A DNA stretch of 29,661 nucleotides, from positions 1 to 29,661 of IMG/VR virus record IMGVR_UViG_3300013137_000075; one strand, given 5' to 3'. The translations under genes were made by a program, and so were the position numbers. Each line of letters opens with the position of its first letter. Positions within the stretch are counted from its first letter, which is position 1. The notes under the pieces were generated by a model. That model saw only the letters and a program-made list of their open reading frames with translations, made no database searches and had not been told where the DNA came from. Shown here piece by piece: positions 1 through 6,048 of the stretch. This stretch comes from a virus.

Positions 1-38
1 CCCCTCCGCGTGTTCAAAACGGTAGAACGGGACTTTCT

Positions 39-290
39 TTAATGTCCACTTTTAATGGGGGCACGGGGGTCCGTGTCGCGCCGCCCTGGCCCCAGTATCT
101 GTTGCATCTCAGCAAGCGAGTCCTCAATGCGCCCGAGCGAGAGCACAGCCAGCGTCAATGCCACAGCCTGCTCACGTGGCCCCTGCGCCTTGAGCGCCTG
201 CTCGATCCGCTTCCGTGTCTCCTGTGCCTCTCTCTGAGCTGCAGCCAAGCTGCGTCTAAACGCGTACCCTCCCACCTTTGGCTTAGGCAT
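39..290 (-). CDS. Small charged helical protein, unknown function
   Basis: An 83-residue protein beginning MPKPKVGGYAF. I chose the ATG at 290 because GGAG lies about 8 nt upstream and this start overlaps the stop of the upstream membrane-protein gene by 8 nt (ATGCCTAA); a farther in-frame ATG at 353 would lie deep inside that gene. The middle (SLAAAQREAQETRKRIEQAL) is charged and heptad-like, so an amphipathic helix or short coiled coil is likely. I see no signal peptide, membrane segment or catalytic motif, and I do not recognise a family. Translational coupling to the membrane protein suggests they act together, but the role is unknown. Confidence 0.6.
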   Translation of the reverse strand: MPKPKVGGYAFRRSLAAAQREAQETRKRIEQALKAQGPREQAVALTLAVLSLGRIEDSLAEMQQILGPGRRDTDPRAPIKSGH

Positions 291-612
291 CGCGGTGCTC
301 CAGTTGCTCCAACGTGATCTCCTGCAATCGCTGCGCATCACGATCCCGCGCATCCATATACCGTTGCACGCTGCCGATGATCATCGGCAGTCCGCTGCAG
401 AGAAACGCCACCACGATGTGATTGAACGCATCAACCCCGATCACCGGGATCATCAACGCTACTGTGATTGCCACACCTGCCACCACCAGGAATGCCGTAT
501 AACCACGGTGCCCCTCCGGGCGCCGTTCAATGGCTGTTACATACCTGTCATACAGCAGCCCAAACACAACCAACGCGCCTAATGCGCCAGCCTCATACGC
601 ACTCACTTCCAT
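283..612 (-). CDS. Small membrane protein with about three TM segments
   Basis: A 109-residue protein with hydrophobic stretches near residues 9-25, 40-60 and 65-85 and a charged C-terminal tail (RDRDAQRLQEITLEQLEHRDA). A good ribosome site (GGAGG, about 7 nt before ATG) supports the start at 612. Size, TM count and charged tail would suit a holin-like or membrane-anchoring phage protein, but no family is recognised, and a second better-placed lysis-type pair lies at 25.5-26.3 kb. It is the first gene after a structured non-coding stretch and overlaps the next small gene. The call as a membrane protein is firm; the function is a guess. Confidence 0.65.
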   Translation of the reverse strand: MEVSAYEAGALGALVVFGLLYDRYVTAIERRPEGHRGYTAFLVVAGVAITVALMIPVIGVDAFNHIVVAFLCSGLPMIIGSVQRYMDARDRDAQRLQEITLEQLEHRDA

Positions 613-733
613 TTCGCCTCCATTTTCCAGCCTGAATTCTCTGATCCCGCCATAACGTGCTAAGCTGTAACCAGCACGTTAAAAACAAAAAACGCACGGT
701 TCGATCCCACCACCGTACGCTCAGGAGGTCTTG

Positions 734-775
734 ATGACAATAGCACTGGAACCCCGTCCGCCGCCGTTCCCTTGA
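734..775 (+). other. Possible 13-residue leader peptide before a hairpin
   Basis: AGGAGG followed five bases later by ATG gives MTIALEPRPPPFP and then TGA. The hairpin at 779-811 starts three bases after the stop, and a second purine-rich AAGGAGGAG follows it. The Pro-Pro-Pro run is a known ribosome-slowing motif, so coupling of translation to hairpin formation is conceivable. Against it, the neighbouring genes are on the other strand and no gene follows downstream on this strand. Confidence 0.2.
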
Positions 776-846
776 GGAGCAGGGACCGTCGTCCCCCACA
801 ACGGTCCCTGCCAAGGAGGAGAACGCTGGACGCCCAAATCCAGCAA

Positions 847-904
847 AACCGGGTTCAGGAATCGAACCTGAGCGTAACAGCTCTCCCACAGAGCGCGCCC
901 GGTT
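847..904 (-). pseudogene. tRNA-like sequence lacking the anticodon arm
   Basis: On the minus strand AACCGGG (904-898) pairs with CCCGGTT (853-847) as a 7-bp acceptor-type stem. A D-arm follows (GCTC, loop TGTGGGA, GAGC), and a canonical T-arm (TCAGG, loop TTCGATT, CCTGA, 871-855). Between D-arm and T-arm there are only 8 nt (TGTTACGC), where a working tRNA has an anticodon arm and variable loop. No CCA is encoded. It is either a tRNA that lost its anticodon arm by deletion or a deliberate tRNA mimic; its amino acid identity cannot be told. Confidence 0.6.
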
Positions 905-912
905 GTAAATTT

Positions 913-1119
913 TCACCCCTGGCTCCCCATAACCGTCAAAACGACCGCTAAACTCGCCAGATCCTGATTATTCAGCTTCTCCGCCCAGGTCTGGACCCGC
1001 AGCAGCAGCCATTCCCTGGTATAACGTGCTCCCAGCGCCTCCGGTGATTCATGCGCGATCTCCGTCGCCATCCGCCCCAACTGCTTCCGCACTGGCGCAA
1101 CAGGCTTCACTTTATCCAT
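913..1119 (-). CDS. Small helical protein, unknown function
   Basis: A 68-residue protein beginning MDKVKPVAPVRKQ. Its ATG overlaps the stop of the upstream ribbon-helix-helix gene by 8 nt (ATGGATAA), with GGAGG about 6-7 nt upstream inside that gene, so the two are translationally coupled. The sequence is mostly helical with a Trp- and Leu-rich middle (REWLLLRVQTWAEKL). No family is recognised. Its place as second gene of the leftward transcript facing the repressor makes an early regulatory or accessory role plausible, but that is inference. Confidence 0.55.
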   Translation of the reverse strand: MDKVKPVAPVRKQLGRMATEIAHESPEALGARYTREWLLLRVQTWAEKLNNQDLASLAVVLTVMGSQG

Positions 1120-1291
1120 TGATCGCCTCCGTCACAGGGCAGGGAATGGTAACCTCACCCATCCCTAGCGCCTTCTCCAGCAGCAGCACCACCATATTGC
1201 TGAAACTCCGCCGCTCTGCCTCTGCCAGCTCACTCACCCGCCGGTCCAGATCCCCCGGCATGTACACCGACCTTGTTATCCCCTCGTTCAT
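1112..1291 (-). CDS. Ribbon-helix-helix (Arc/CopG-type) DNA-binding protein
   Basis: A 59-residue protein too short for many gene callers. The N-terminal strand ITRSVYMPGDLDRRV leads into helix A (DRRVSELAEAERRSFS) and helix B (SNMVVLLLEKALGMG), the standard ribbon-helix-helix order with the SFS turn between helices. Such proteins bind DNA as dimers through the N-terminal strand. The start at 1291 has a strong CGGAGG site, and a consensus promoter plus a perfect inverted repeat lie directly upstream. It is divergent from the Xre-type gene, so it likely plays a Cro- or Arc-like part in the lysis-lysogeny switch and may bind the same control region. Confidence 0.75.
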   Translation of the reverse strand: MNEGITRSVYMPGDLDRRVSELAEAERRSFSNMVVLLLEKALGMGEVTIPCPVTEAING

Positions 1292-1307
1292 TTGTCCTCC
1301 GTTTAAT

Positions 1308-1328
1308 TTACGAACGTATCATTCGTAA
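1308..1328. promoter_or_regulatory. Operator candidate, 7-bp inverted repeat
   Basis: TTACGAA-N7-TTCGTAA is perfect over 7 bp per arm. It sits just downstream of the minus-strand -10 box, between promoter and the ribbon-helix-helix start, where a bound repressor would block leftward transcription. The half-site core CGAA/TTCG recurs at 1374-1388 and 1464-1473. Confidence 0.55.
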
Positions 1329-1336
1329 CATGAACT

Positions 1337-1365
1337 ATATTATCATAGGATATATTAGATGTCAA
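1337..1365 (-). promoter_or_regulatory. Leftward sigma-70 type promoter
   Basis: On the minus strand TTGACA (1365-1360) is followed after exactly 17 bp by TAATAT (1342-1337). This is close to the bacterial housekeeping consensus and lies in AT-rich DNA that contrasts with the GC-rich surroundings. It would drive the ribbon-helix-helix gene and the leftward early genes. Confidence 0.65.
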
Positions 1366-1373
1366 TAGATACG

Positions 1374-1388
1374 CGAACTAAATGTTCG
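1374..1388. promoter_or_regulatory. Operator candidate CGAAC-N5-GTTCG
   Basis: A perfect 5-bp inverted repeat (CGAAC, TAAAT, GTTCG), followed at 1391-1399 by another CGAAC half-site. It lies upstream of both divergent genes, next to a possible rightward -10 box (TATAGA) preceding the Xre-type gene. A third palindrome GTTCGCGAAC lies inside the repressor reading frame at 1464-1473, which would allow autoregulation. Confidence 0.45.
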
Positions 1389-1445
1389 AAGCGCGAACGA
1401 TTATTGTTATAGAATTAGTACAAAACGTACATACGGGGAACATTG

Positions 1446-1808
1446 ATGGGTTTTATAACGTGGGTTCGCGAACTGATGAACGAATACGAAATGGGCAATA
1501 ACGAATTTGCTAGAAAAGGGGGTTTGCCAAAAAGCACGGCCTCAGAAACACTAAATGAGAATAGAGAGGTTGATTATGAATTCTGCGTTGGTGTATCAAA
1601 AGCTTTTGATATCCCCCTAGAATTCGTTCAGCGTAAAGCTGGTCTTCTACCACAAAAAAACGAGAGCTTCACTTACCAAGAACTTGTGGCTCACCTAAGC
1701 GAAATGTCTGTGGCTGAGCAGAATGAGGTCCTGCGTTATGTTCTGTTTCAAAAAACCAAAACCGCTCGCACCTCTGGCAAATCGGCGACCTCCGACGCAA
1801 CCAATTAA
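1446..1808 (+). CDS. Xre-type helix-turn-helix repressor, probable lysogeny regulator
   Basis: A 120-residue protein and the only confident plus-strand gene. Residues about 5-65 form a Cro/CI-type helix-turn-helix domain: MNEYEMGNNEFARKGGL is followed by the recognition-helix region (PKSTASETLNENREVD) and the typical last helix KAFDIPLEFVQRKAGLLP. The C-terminal half is a short helical region and a Ser/Thr-rich tail; there is no LexA-type self-cleavage domain. ATG at 1446 has GGGGAA 5 nt upstream and is preferred over the adjoining TTG at 1443. It faces the ribbon-helix-helix gene across a 150-bp operator region. The gene is clearly less GC-rich than its neighbours. Likely the phage repressor. 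Confidence 0.75.
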   Translation: MGFITWVRELMNEYEMGNNEFARKGGLPKSTASETLNENREVDYEFCVGVSKAFDIPLEFVQRKAGLLPQKNESFTYQELVAHLSEMSVAEQNEVLRYVLFQKTKTARTSGKSATSDATN

Positions 1809-2098
1809 CAAACCCTGGAGGCCACCTGTGGCGATACAAACACAGCACGGCAGCGACAAAATAAGCGTGTAGTTTTTTGATCATAGCATGACTCCCATGG
1901 ATATTATAGAACAAGTGTTCCATCATTGCAATAGGTAAAACGCACAAAATGACAAACCCTCAATTGCCTGGTGGGCACAAAATCAGCCGCTTATCACCGG
2001 CGCGATCGCCGTCTTTGTGCTGTGCTGCGCTCTCCCGGTCGGATCCGCCGTGGTCAATTCCGCCCTGCGTGGGGTAGGGATCCTGCCTACCTACACCC
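1809..2098 (+). other. Intergenic region with a possible decayed membrane-protein gene
   Basis: Between the repressor and the end of the peptidase gene nothing is clearly intact. On the plus strand ATG at 1949 reads MTNPQLPGG, while the next frame, entered near 1966, reads WWAQNQPLITGAIAVFVL and then a hydrophobic TM-like segment and a Pro-rich tail ending at 2214, inside the antisense of the peptidase gene. One base of frameshift would join the two. This looks like a remnant of a small single-TM protein. An imperfect promoter-like sequence and the palindrome GAACAAGTGTTC (1909-1920) lie upstream. No good ribosome site is seen. Confidence 0.3.
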
Positions 2099-2755
2099 TC
2101 ACGCCCACGATCCCTGCGCGCACATCCGTTTTACCACATCCGCATCCAACATCTTCCCCAACACCCCCACCGGATCCACCCACCGGATTCCCGGATCCAG
2201 CCACTCCCGCGTAAACGGATCCAGCGCCATGTCAAAATGCAAATGGTCTCCGCCGCTGTTCCCGGTCCAGTTCGCAAACAACCCCAGGTCCTGCCCCGCC
2301 TTCACCCGGTCGCCCGCTTCCACCACCGGCACAATATGCGCGTACCGCACCCAAAGCGGCTCGCCTTCATATTCCACCCTGATCACGATCATCGGCACGC
2401 CCGACCAGTTCTGCGTCGCATACTCCACCAACCCGTCCGCCACCGCATACACATGCAGCCCCAGCGTCCGCTCGATATCCCCCCGCGGCGCCAGGTCCAG
2501 ATTCAGGTCCAACCCGCTGTGCTTGTACCCGTCATTCAGCGCGCCGGTCAGATCGTGCACGCTGGCGGCATACCATTGCTCTGGAGGGTACTTCGCATCC
2601 CCCACCGGATATGCCCACTGCGCCTCCACAGGAGGCCCTTCAGTGATTCGCCGCGCACCGTATACCCCGCAGTCCAGGATAATCGTCGATTTCCCATCCA
2701 CAATGTTCAGCGTAAACTGATCATTCAACAAATTGGCTAAATCGTCACCCGCCAT
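2099..2755 (-). CDS. M23 (LytM-type) metallo-endopeptidase
   Basis: A 218-residue protein with the complete M23 signature. HSGLD supplies zinc ligands His79 and Asp83, HLH supplies His171 and His173, and His140 (in RYAHIVP) fits the remaining catalytic position. M23 enzymes cut peptide cross-links of peptidoglycan. The N-terminal 45 residues are not part of the fold and may dock to the virion; no signal peptide is present. ATG at 2755 has GGGGAG upstream and overlaps the glycosidase stop by 11 nt. As last gene of the tail operon it may be a tail-tip lysin used at entry, the endolysin for lysis, or both; the lysis-type membrane genes are far away. Confidence 0.85.
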   Translation of the reverse strand: MAGDDLANLLNDQFTLNIVDGKSTIILDCGVYGARRITEGPPVEAQWAYPVGDAKYPPEQWYAASVHDLTGALNDGYKHSGLDLNLDLAPRGDIERTLGLHVYAVADGLVEYATQNWSGVPMIVIRVEYEGEPLWVRYAHIVPVVEAGDRVKAGQDLGLFANWTGNSGGDHLHFDMALDPFTREWLDPGIRWVDPVGVLGKMLDADVVKRMCAQGSWA

Positions 2756-4574
2756 TTCGTCTCCCCTTCACACTGTTTACATAATCGATATACCGCCCAT
2801 ACAGCCGCACCCACCGGTCGCGCATCGGCTGCCAGCCGCCCACCGCCCCGCCCACCGTGAACACATGCGCCCCCACCACATACGGATCGAGCGCCAGCTG
2901 CTGGTCATACGCGATCAACTGCGCCATCATCTCATCATCCGACAGATGCTCAAACGTCCACGCGTCTGGACCGTACTCCGTGATAAACAGCGGGATGTTC
3001 AGCCCCTGGCCCACGATGTGCATCTCGTAGACGTACCGGTAGCGCGTCAGCAGGCTCACCTGATCCCGGGGCCATAGCCCGTATTCGTGCAGCGCGATCG
3101 CGTGCCCTCCTGCCGCGCACCACTCAAAAACGGTGCTGCCCGCCATAAAGTCCCACTCCCACGGCTCCGGCACCCCCGTGCTGTATGAGAAAATCGCTAA
3201 CTTCTTCCCCCACGTCTCCGCGATCCGCATCGCCTCGATGTAAAACAGGCACAACTGCCAGTGACCGATCTCATTGGCAAAATCCTGCTCATTGATGATC
3301 TCCCAATAATCCACTGCGGGGTTAGCTCCCATCGTCGTGGCGAGTGCGTTCATCCGGTTCTGCGCCTGCCCGATCGGGTCCTGATTCGCGTCAAACCATT
3401 CCATGTTGATGCCCTTCAGGTCGATCACCCTGCCCACCGTCCGCGTTTTTGGATCCGCCGTCTTGATTATCGTCATCCAGCCCAGATCCACGCAGCCCTT
3501 CGCCGTCGCCATTGACCCGCCCAGCGCCATCACGTGCTGCTGGATGCTGGTCTGCCCGTCATCCCCCACGCCGTGCCACCACACCTTGCAACCGAACGGC
3601 GTATAATTCACCGGCACAAACCCCGCCGGTGGCTCCACGGGAGGCGGTTCTGCTGGCGCATCGTTATAGAGCGCTGCGTGATTTACTACAGTACCCGGGT
3701 AGTTCTCGACATAAAATGTATCCAGCGCCGTTTTATCCCAACTCCCCGTGTTGGGATACAGCACCGTCACCCGCCTTGAATCTAGGTCACCGATTCCCCC
3801 GTCATCCGCCGAAAACAGGACCGTCCCCCGCGTCGGGTATGCCAGCGCGCATGCCGCATTCATATCCTCCAGCGTCGCATCCTGCGGCAGCAAATACACA
3901 TGCCTGGCATACTGCATGCGCGGCGCCCCCCTGCATGCGGCAGGCTGCGTTGACTCACTCTCAAAACGCACGCCATCAATGAAAAAATCCACCGCCGCCA
4001 CCGTATGGCTCTCGAACTCCAGAACAATGTCCACCACGCCGTAAAGCGCCGTAAATGCCGGCGAATACACCATCCATGTCCGGTCTTGAAAATCGTTGCC
4101 GAACGTAAACCACTTCCCGGCTTGCCCGTTGATCGTCAGCCGCCAGTACGCGGCCCCCACATCCACGTTATACGGCGTCCCATCTTCCTTCAGCTTGCCG
4201 TGCACCTGCACCGGCACCGTTAACCGGCATTCCGCCCCCGGCGTCACCATAAACTGCTGCGCCAGCGTTGTCCGGAAAGCAGCCTCCCCGAACACCTTAT
4301 ACACCCTGTCCCCGTCCCGGATCAACGCATCCTCGCCCCCCAACTGCTCATCCTCCGGCAGCTGGATGCTCAGTTTATGCACACACTCCGGCGTCCGGAT
4401 CACCTTGCGTTCCGTGTCCCCGTTGCCCGCCTTCGGCGCCAGCAGCGGATCGCCCGGCATCGCCCATGCCAGCGTCCACCCCTCAGGCTCCTGATTCCCG
4501 CCGGGCAGCGTCCGCCACCCGCCCTCAAACCCCCCATTGATCAACGTATTACCTCCGCCTCCATCATTTCCCAT
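2745..4574 (-). CDS. Tail-associated clan GH-A type glycosidase with N-terminal beta-rich module
   Basis: About 609 residues from the ATG at 4574, preferred because AAGGGAG lies just upstream; an ATG at 4595 sits within a palindromic repeat and lacks a ribosome site. N-terminal residues about 10-210 look like a carbohydrate-binding jelly-roll (NGGFEGGW opening). A linker region rich in Pro (PAEPPPVEPPAG) leads to a TIM-barrel-like domain with WEIINEQD (acid/base Glu about 429) and LFITEYG (nucleophile Glu about 533). The Asn-Glu motif and spacing of about 100 residues fit clan GH-A retaining glycosidases. No signal peptide. Coupling to the M23 gene and tail position suggest a polysaccharide depolymerase on the virion; the substrate and exact GH family are not determinable by eye. 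Confidence 0.75.
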   Translation of the reverse strand: MGNDGGGGNTLINGGFEGGWRTLPGGNQEPEGWTLAWAMPGDPLLAPKAGNGDTERKVIRTPECVHKLSIQLPEDEQLGGEDALIRDGDRVYKVFGEAAFRTTLAQQFMVTPGAECRLTVPVQVHGKLKEDGTPYNVDVGAAYWRLTINGQAGKWFTFGNDFQDRTWMVYSPAFTALYGVVDIVLEFESHTVAAVDFFIDGVRFESESTQPAACRGAPRMQYARHVYLLPQDATLEDMNAACALAYPTRGTVLFSADDGGIGDLDSRRVTVLYPNTGSWDKTALDTFYVENYPGTVVNHAALYNDAPAEPPPVEPPAGFVPVNYTPFGCKVWWHGVGDDGQTSIQQHVMALGGSMATAKGCVDLGWMTIIKTADPKTRTVGRVIDLKGINMEWFDANQDPIGQAQNRMNALATTMGANPAVDYWEIINEQDFANEIGHWQLCLFYIEAMRIAETWGKKLAIFSYSTGVPEPWEWDFMAGSTVFEWCAAGGHAIALHEYGLWPRDQVSLLTRYRYVYEMHIVGQGLNIPLFITEYGPDAWTFEHLSDDEMMAQLIAYDQQLALDPYVVGAHVFTVGGAVGGWQPMRDRWVRLYGRYIDYVNSVKGRRNGG

Positions 4575-4581
4575 CCCTCTC

Positions 4582-4633
4582 CCTTCCTCCCCCATTGAGG
4601 GAGGTTAGGTGGGGGCTTACTCATTACGTTTTA
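4582..4633. repeat. 52-bp direct repeat copy 1 (palindromic family C)
   Basis: The 52 bp here, from CCTTCCTCCCCCATTGAGG to ATTACGTTTTA, recur exactly at 13364-13415. The core CTCCCNCATTGAGGGAG is palindromic. This copy lies between the stop at 4638 and the start of the glycosidase gene, and supplies purine-rich sequence near that gene's ribosome site. Confidence 0.8.
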
Positions 4634-4637
4634 CTTA

Positions 4638-4943
4638 TTACGTTGCCTTCGTCCCCGCCGCATACCACCAATTCTGCCCATCGCTCCACACCACATACTC
4701 CGCCGTGCCCGCCCCGCCATCATTCACCAGCGCCGTGAACCCTGCCCCTACCTCGTCCGGATCCCCGAAGATCGCATCCAGCTCCGCATCCGTCGGCGGG
4801 CTGCTCACATCACCCATATCCATCGCAATCGTCAACGCCGTTCCCGTCCTGGCATACCGCTCCAGATCCGCCACCCGCGCCCGCAGCGCTTTAGCCGCAT
4901 CGATAAAATTCTCCGGATTGTGGTCCAGCTCCAGCAAACTCAT
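4638..4943 (-). CDS. Small virion-type protein of unknown function
   Basis: 101 residues from the ATG at 4943, which overlaps the upstream stop as ATGA and has GGAGG seven bases before it. The N-terminus (ENFIDAAKALRARVADLERYA) is a helical, coiled-coil-like segment that could trimerise. The rest contains AIFGDPDEVGAGFTALVNDG followed by YVVWSDGQNWWYA, a compact Trp/Tyr-rich beta segment often seen in small phage structural proteins. No catalytic residues are evident. Its place between the Gp37-like tail protein and the glycosidase suggests a tail-tip or baseplate component, perhaps an adaptor for the enzyme. Confidence 0.6.
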   Translation of the reverse strand: MSLLELDHNPENFIDAAKALRARVADLERYARTGTALTIAMDMGDVSSPPTDAELDAIFGDPDEVGAGFTALVNDGGAGTAEYVVWSDGQNWWYAAGTKAT

Positions 4944-5956
4944 ACCACCTCCAACCGGCATGCCCCATCCGGCTGCCACTCCCGCGCGATGATCCGCACC
5001 GTCGTATCCACCGGCTGCCACGCGCCCGACCGCAGCAGCGCCTTCAACCCCACCGTGTCTCCCACATCATACGCGCTGTACATCGCCGGTGCCCGGTTCA
5101 ACGCCTTCCCGACCGTATAGCGCATCGCAGGCGCCCTCATCGACGCCAGGAGCTGCGCCGCATTCGCATCCAGCGTTGCCTGTTCGCTCACTCCCGTCTG
5201 TACCTCTGCATACTCCCGGTACCCATATGCGCTCTGGCTCTCCGTGTCCTCCGCCTCGCTCGTAATCCGGCTTGATCCCCACCCATCCCCGGCGCCCGCC
5301 AGCCGGATCGCGTTCGCTATCGTGCCCTGCTCATCCAGCACCACCTCAGTGCAATTGTGCCCCTCAATCAAATGCACCCGGGATGATCTATCGCTCCCGC
5401 GCGCCTGGTACCAGTTCGCGTTAAACGTCAGCACGCCGTTTACATAGCTCGGGACCACCGCAAAATCCATCCCCGTCAGCGTCGCCAGATCGCCATACCG
5501 CGCCAGCAGGTCGTGATAGTGGTACTCCAGCGTCCGTGCATCCCCGCCCATATACACGCTGCCCACACTCACCCCCACCGGCATGATAGCAGACTCCTCC
5601 AGCAGCAGCGTGGAGAATATATACCCCGGCTCTTGCGATCTGAAATATCTGGATTTCGCCGTCACCCGCCAGTCAATCAGCTTCTCTGCCGTATACGCGT
5701 TCACCGTCACATTGTGCCACGTCCGCTGCCGCGGCGTATCGATCACACCGCCCCAGTCCGGCAGCCCATTATTAAACCGGATCAGCACCCGGTTCCCGAA
5801 CGCCAGATTTGTCGGAGTGCACTTCACATCGCTGTACGACATCGAAAATACGGCCTTGCCCGTATTGTTCAACCGCCAGTTCACAAACTCCAGATTTGGC
5901 TCCACCTCCGCCAGCAGCGTATTGGATTTATTGAAAATCAACACCTGAACAGCCAT
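4940..5956 (-). CDS. Tail protein resembling siphovirus ReqiPepy6 Gp37-like (tail-hub) family
   Basis: 338 residues from MAVQVLIFNKSN, chosen because AGGAGG lies directly upstream; an earlier in-frame ATG at 5995 falls within a palindromic repeat. The opening (a short strand, then NLEFVNWRLNNTGKAVFSM) and later RVLIRFNNGLPDWGGVIDTP match the beta-barrel start of tail-hub/Tal-type proteins that define their own coordinate frame. Later features are the AYTAEKLIDWRV helix region and a C-terminal DVGDTVGLKALL plus TVRIIAREWQPDG barrel. Position after the Dit-like gene supports a baseplate hub role. It probably forms the ring to which the glycosidase and peptidase attach. Confidence 0.7.
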   Translation of the reverse strand: MAVQVLIFNKSNTLLAEVEPNLEFVNWRLNNTGKAVFSMSYSDVKCTPTNLAFGNRVLIRFNNGLPDWGGVIDTPRQRTWHNVTVNAYTAEKLIDWRVTAKSRYFRSQEPGYIFSTLLLEESAIMPVGVSVGSVYMGGDARTLEYHYHDLLARYGDLATLTGMDFAVVPSYVNGVLTFNANWYQARGSDRSSRVHLIEGHNCTEVVLDEQGTIANAIRLAGAGDGWGSSRITSEAEDTESQSAYGYREYAEVQTGVSEQATLDANAAQLLASMRAPAMRYTVGKALNRAPAMYSAYDVGDTVGLKALLRSGAWQPVDTTVRIIAREWQPDGACRLEVV

Positions 5957-5984
5957 CCCGCCTCCTAAACGTCTATACAAACTT

Positions 5985-6020
5985 CCCTCTCCCATTGGGA
6001 GAGGGGCCGGGGGTGAGGTC
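5985..6020. repeat. Palindromic repeat family C
   Basis: CCCTCTCCC-ATT-GGGAGAGGG is a perfect 9-bp stem, followed by GCCGGGGGTGAGGTCTCCC. Related copies lie at 4582-4633, 13364-13415, 18355-18382 (half copy), 28293-28325 and 28912-28946. Confidence 0.75.
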
Positions 6021-6048
6021 TCCCAAACGTTTCAACGTTCCAACGTCC

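Larger units (their letters stand above)
613..912. other. Structured non-coding stretch with several perfect hairpins
   Basis: No convincing gene lies here. Besides the tRNA-like sequence at 847-904, three stems are visible: TAACGTGCT/AGCACGTTA (653-661 with 673-681, 9 bp), CGCACGG/CCGTACG (693-699 with 713-719, one G-U pair) and GCAGGGACCGT/ACGGTCCCTGC (779-789 with 801-811, perfect 11 bp). On the plus strand AGGAGG at 723-728 precedes a 13-codon reading frame (734-775, MTIALEPRPPPFP) ending just before the 11-bp hairpin, a leader-peptide-like arrangement. The stretch could be a structured RNA, an attenuator or decayed RNA genes. I cannot decide which strand matters. Confidence 0.45.

Noticed and set aside
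653-681. Hairpin considered as a terminator
   Set aside because: The T-rich run precedes the stem on the minus strand and only A follows it on the plus strand, so neither direction fits an intrinsic terminator.
693-719. Second tRNA on the plus strand (GGTTCGATCCC)
   Set aside because: The flanking bases do not form a T-stem, and no acceptor or D-arm is present.
593-916. 107-codon minus-strand frame
   Set aside because: It runs through the tRNA-like sequence and hairpins, has odd composition (Cys/Trp/Arg rich) and no convincing start site.
1971-2720. 249-codon plus-strand frame
   Set aside because: It is antisense to the M23 gene, which has full catalytic motifs; Ser/Pro/Arg composition is typical of a shadow.
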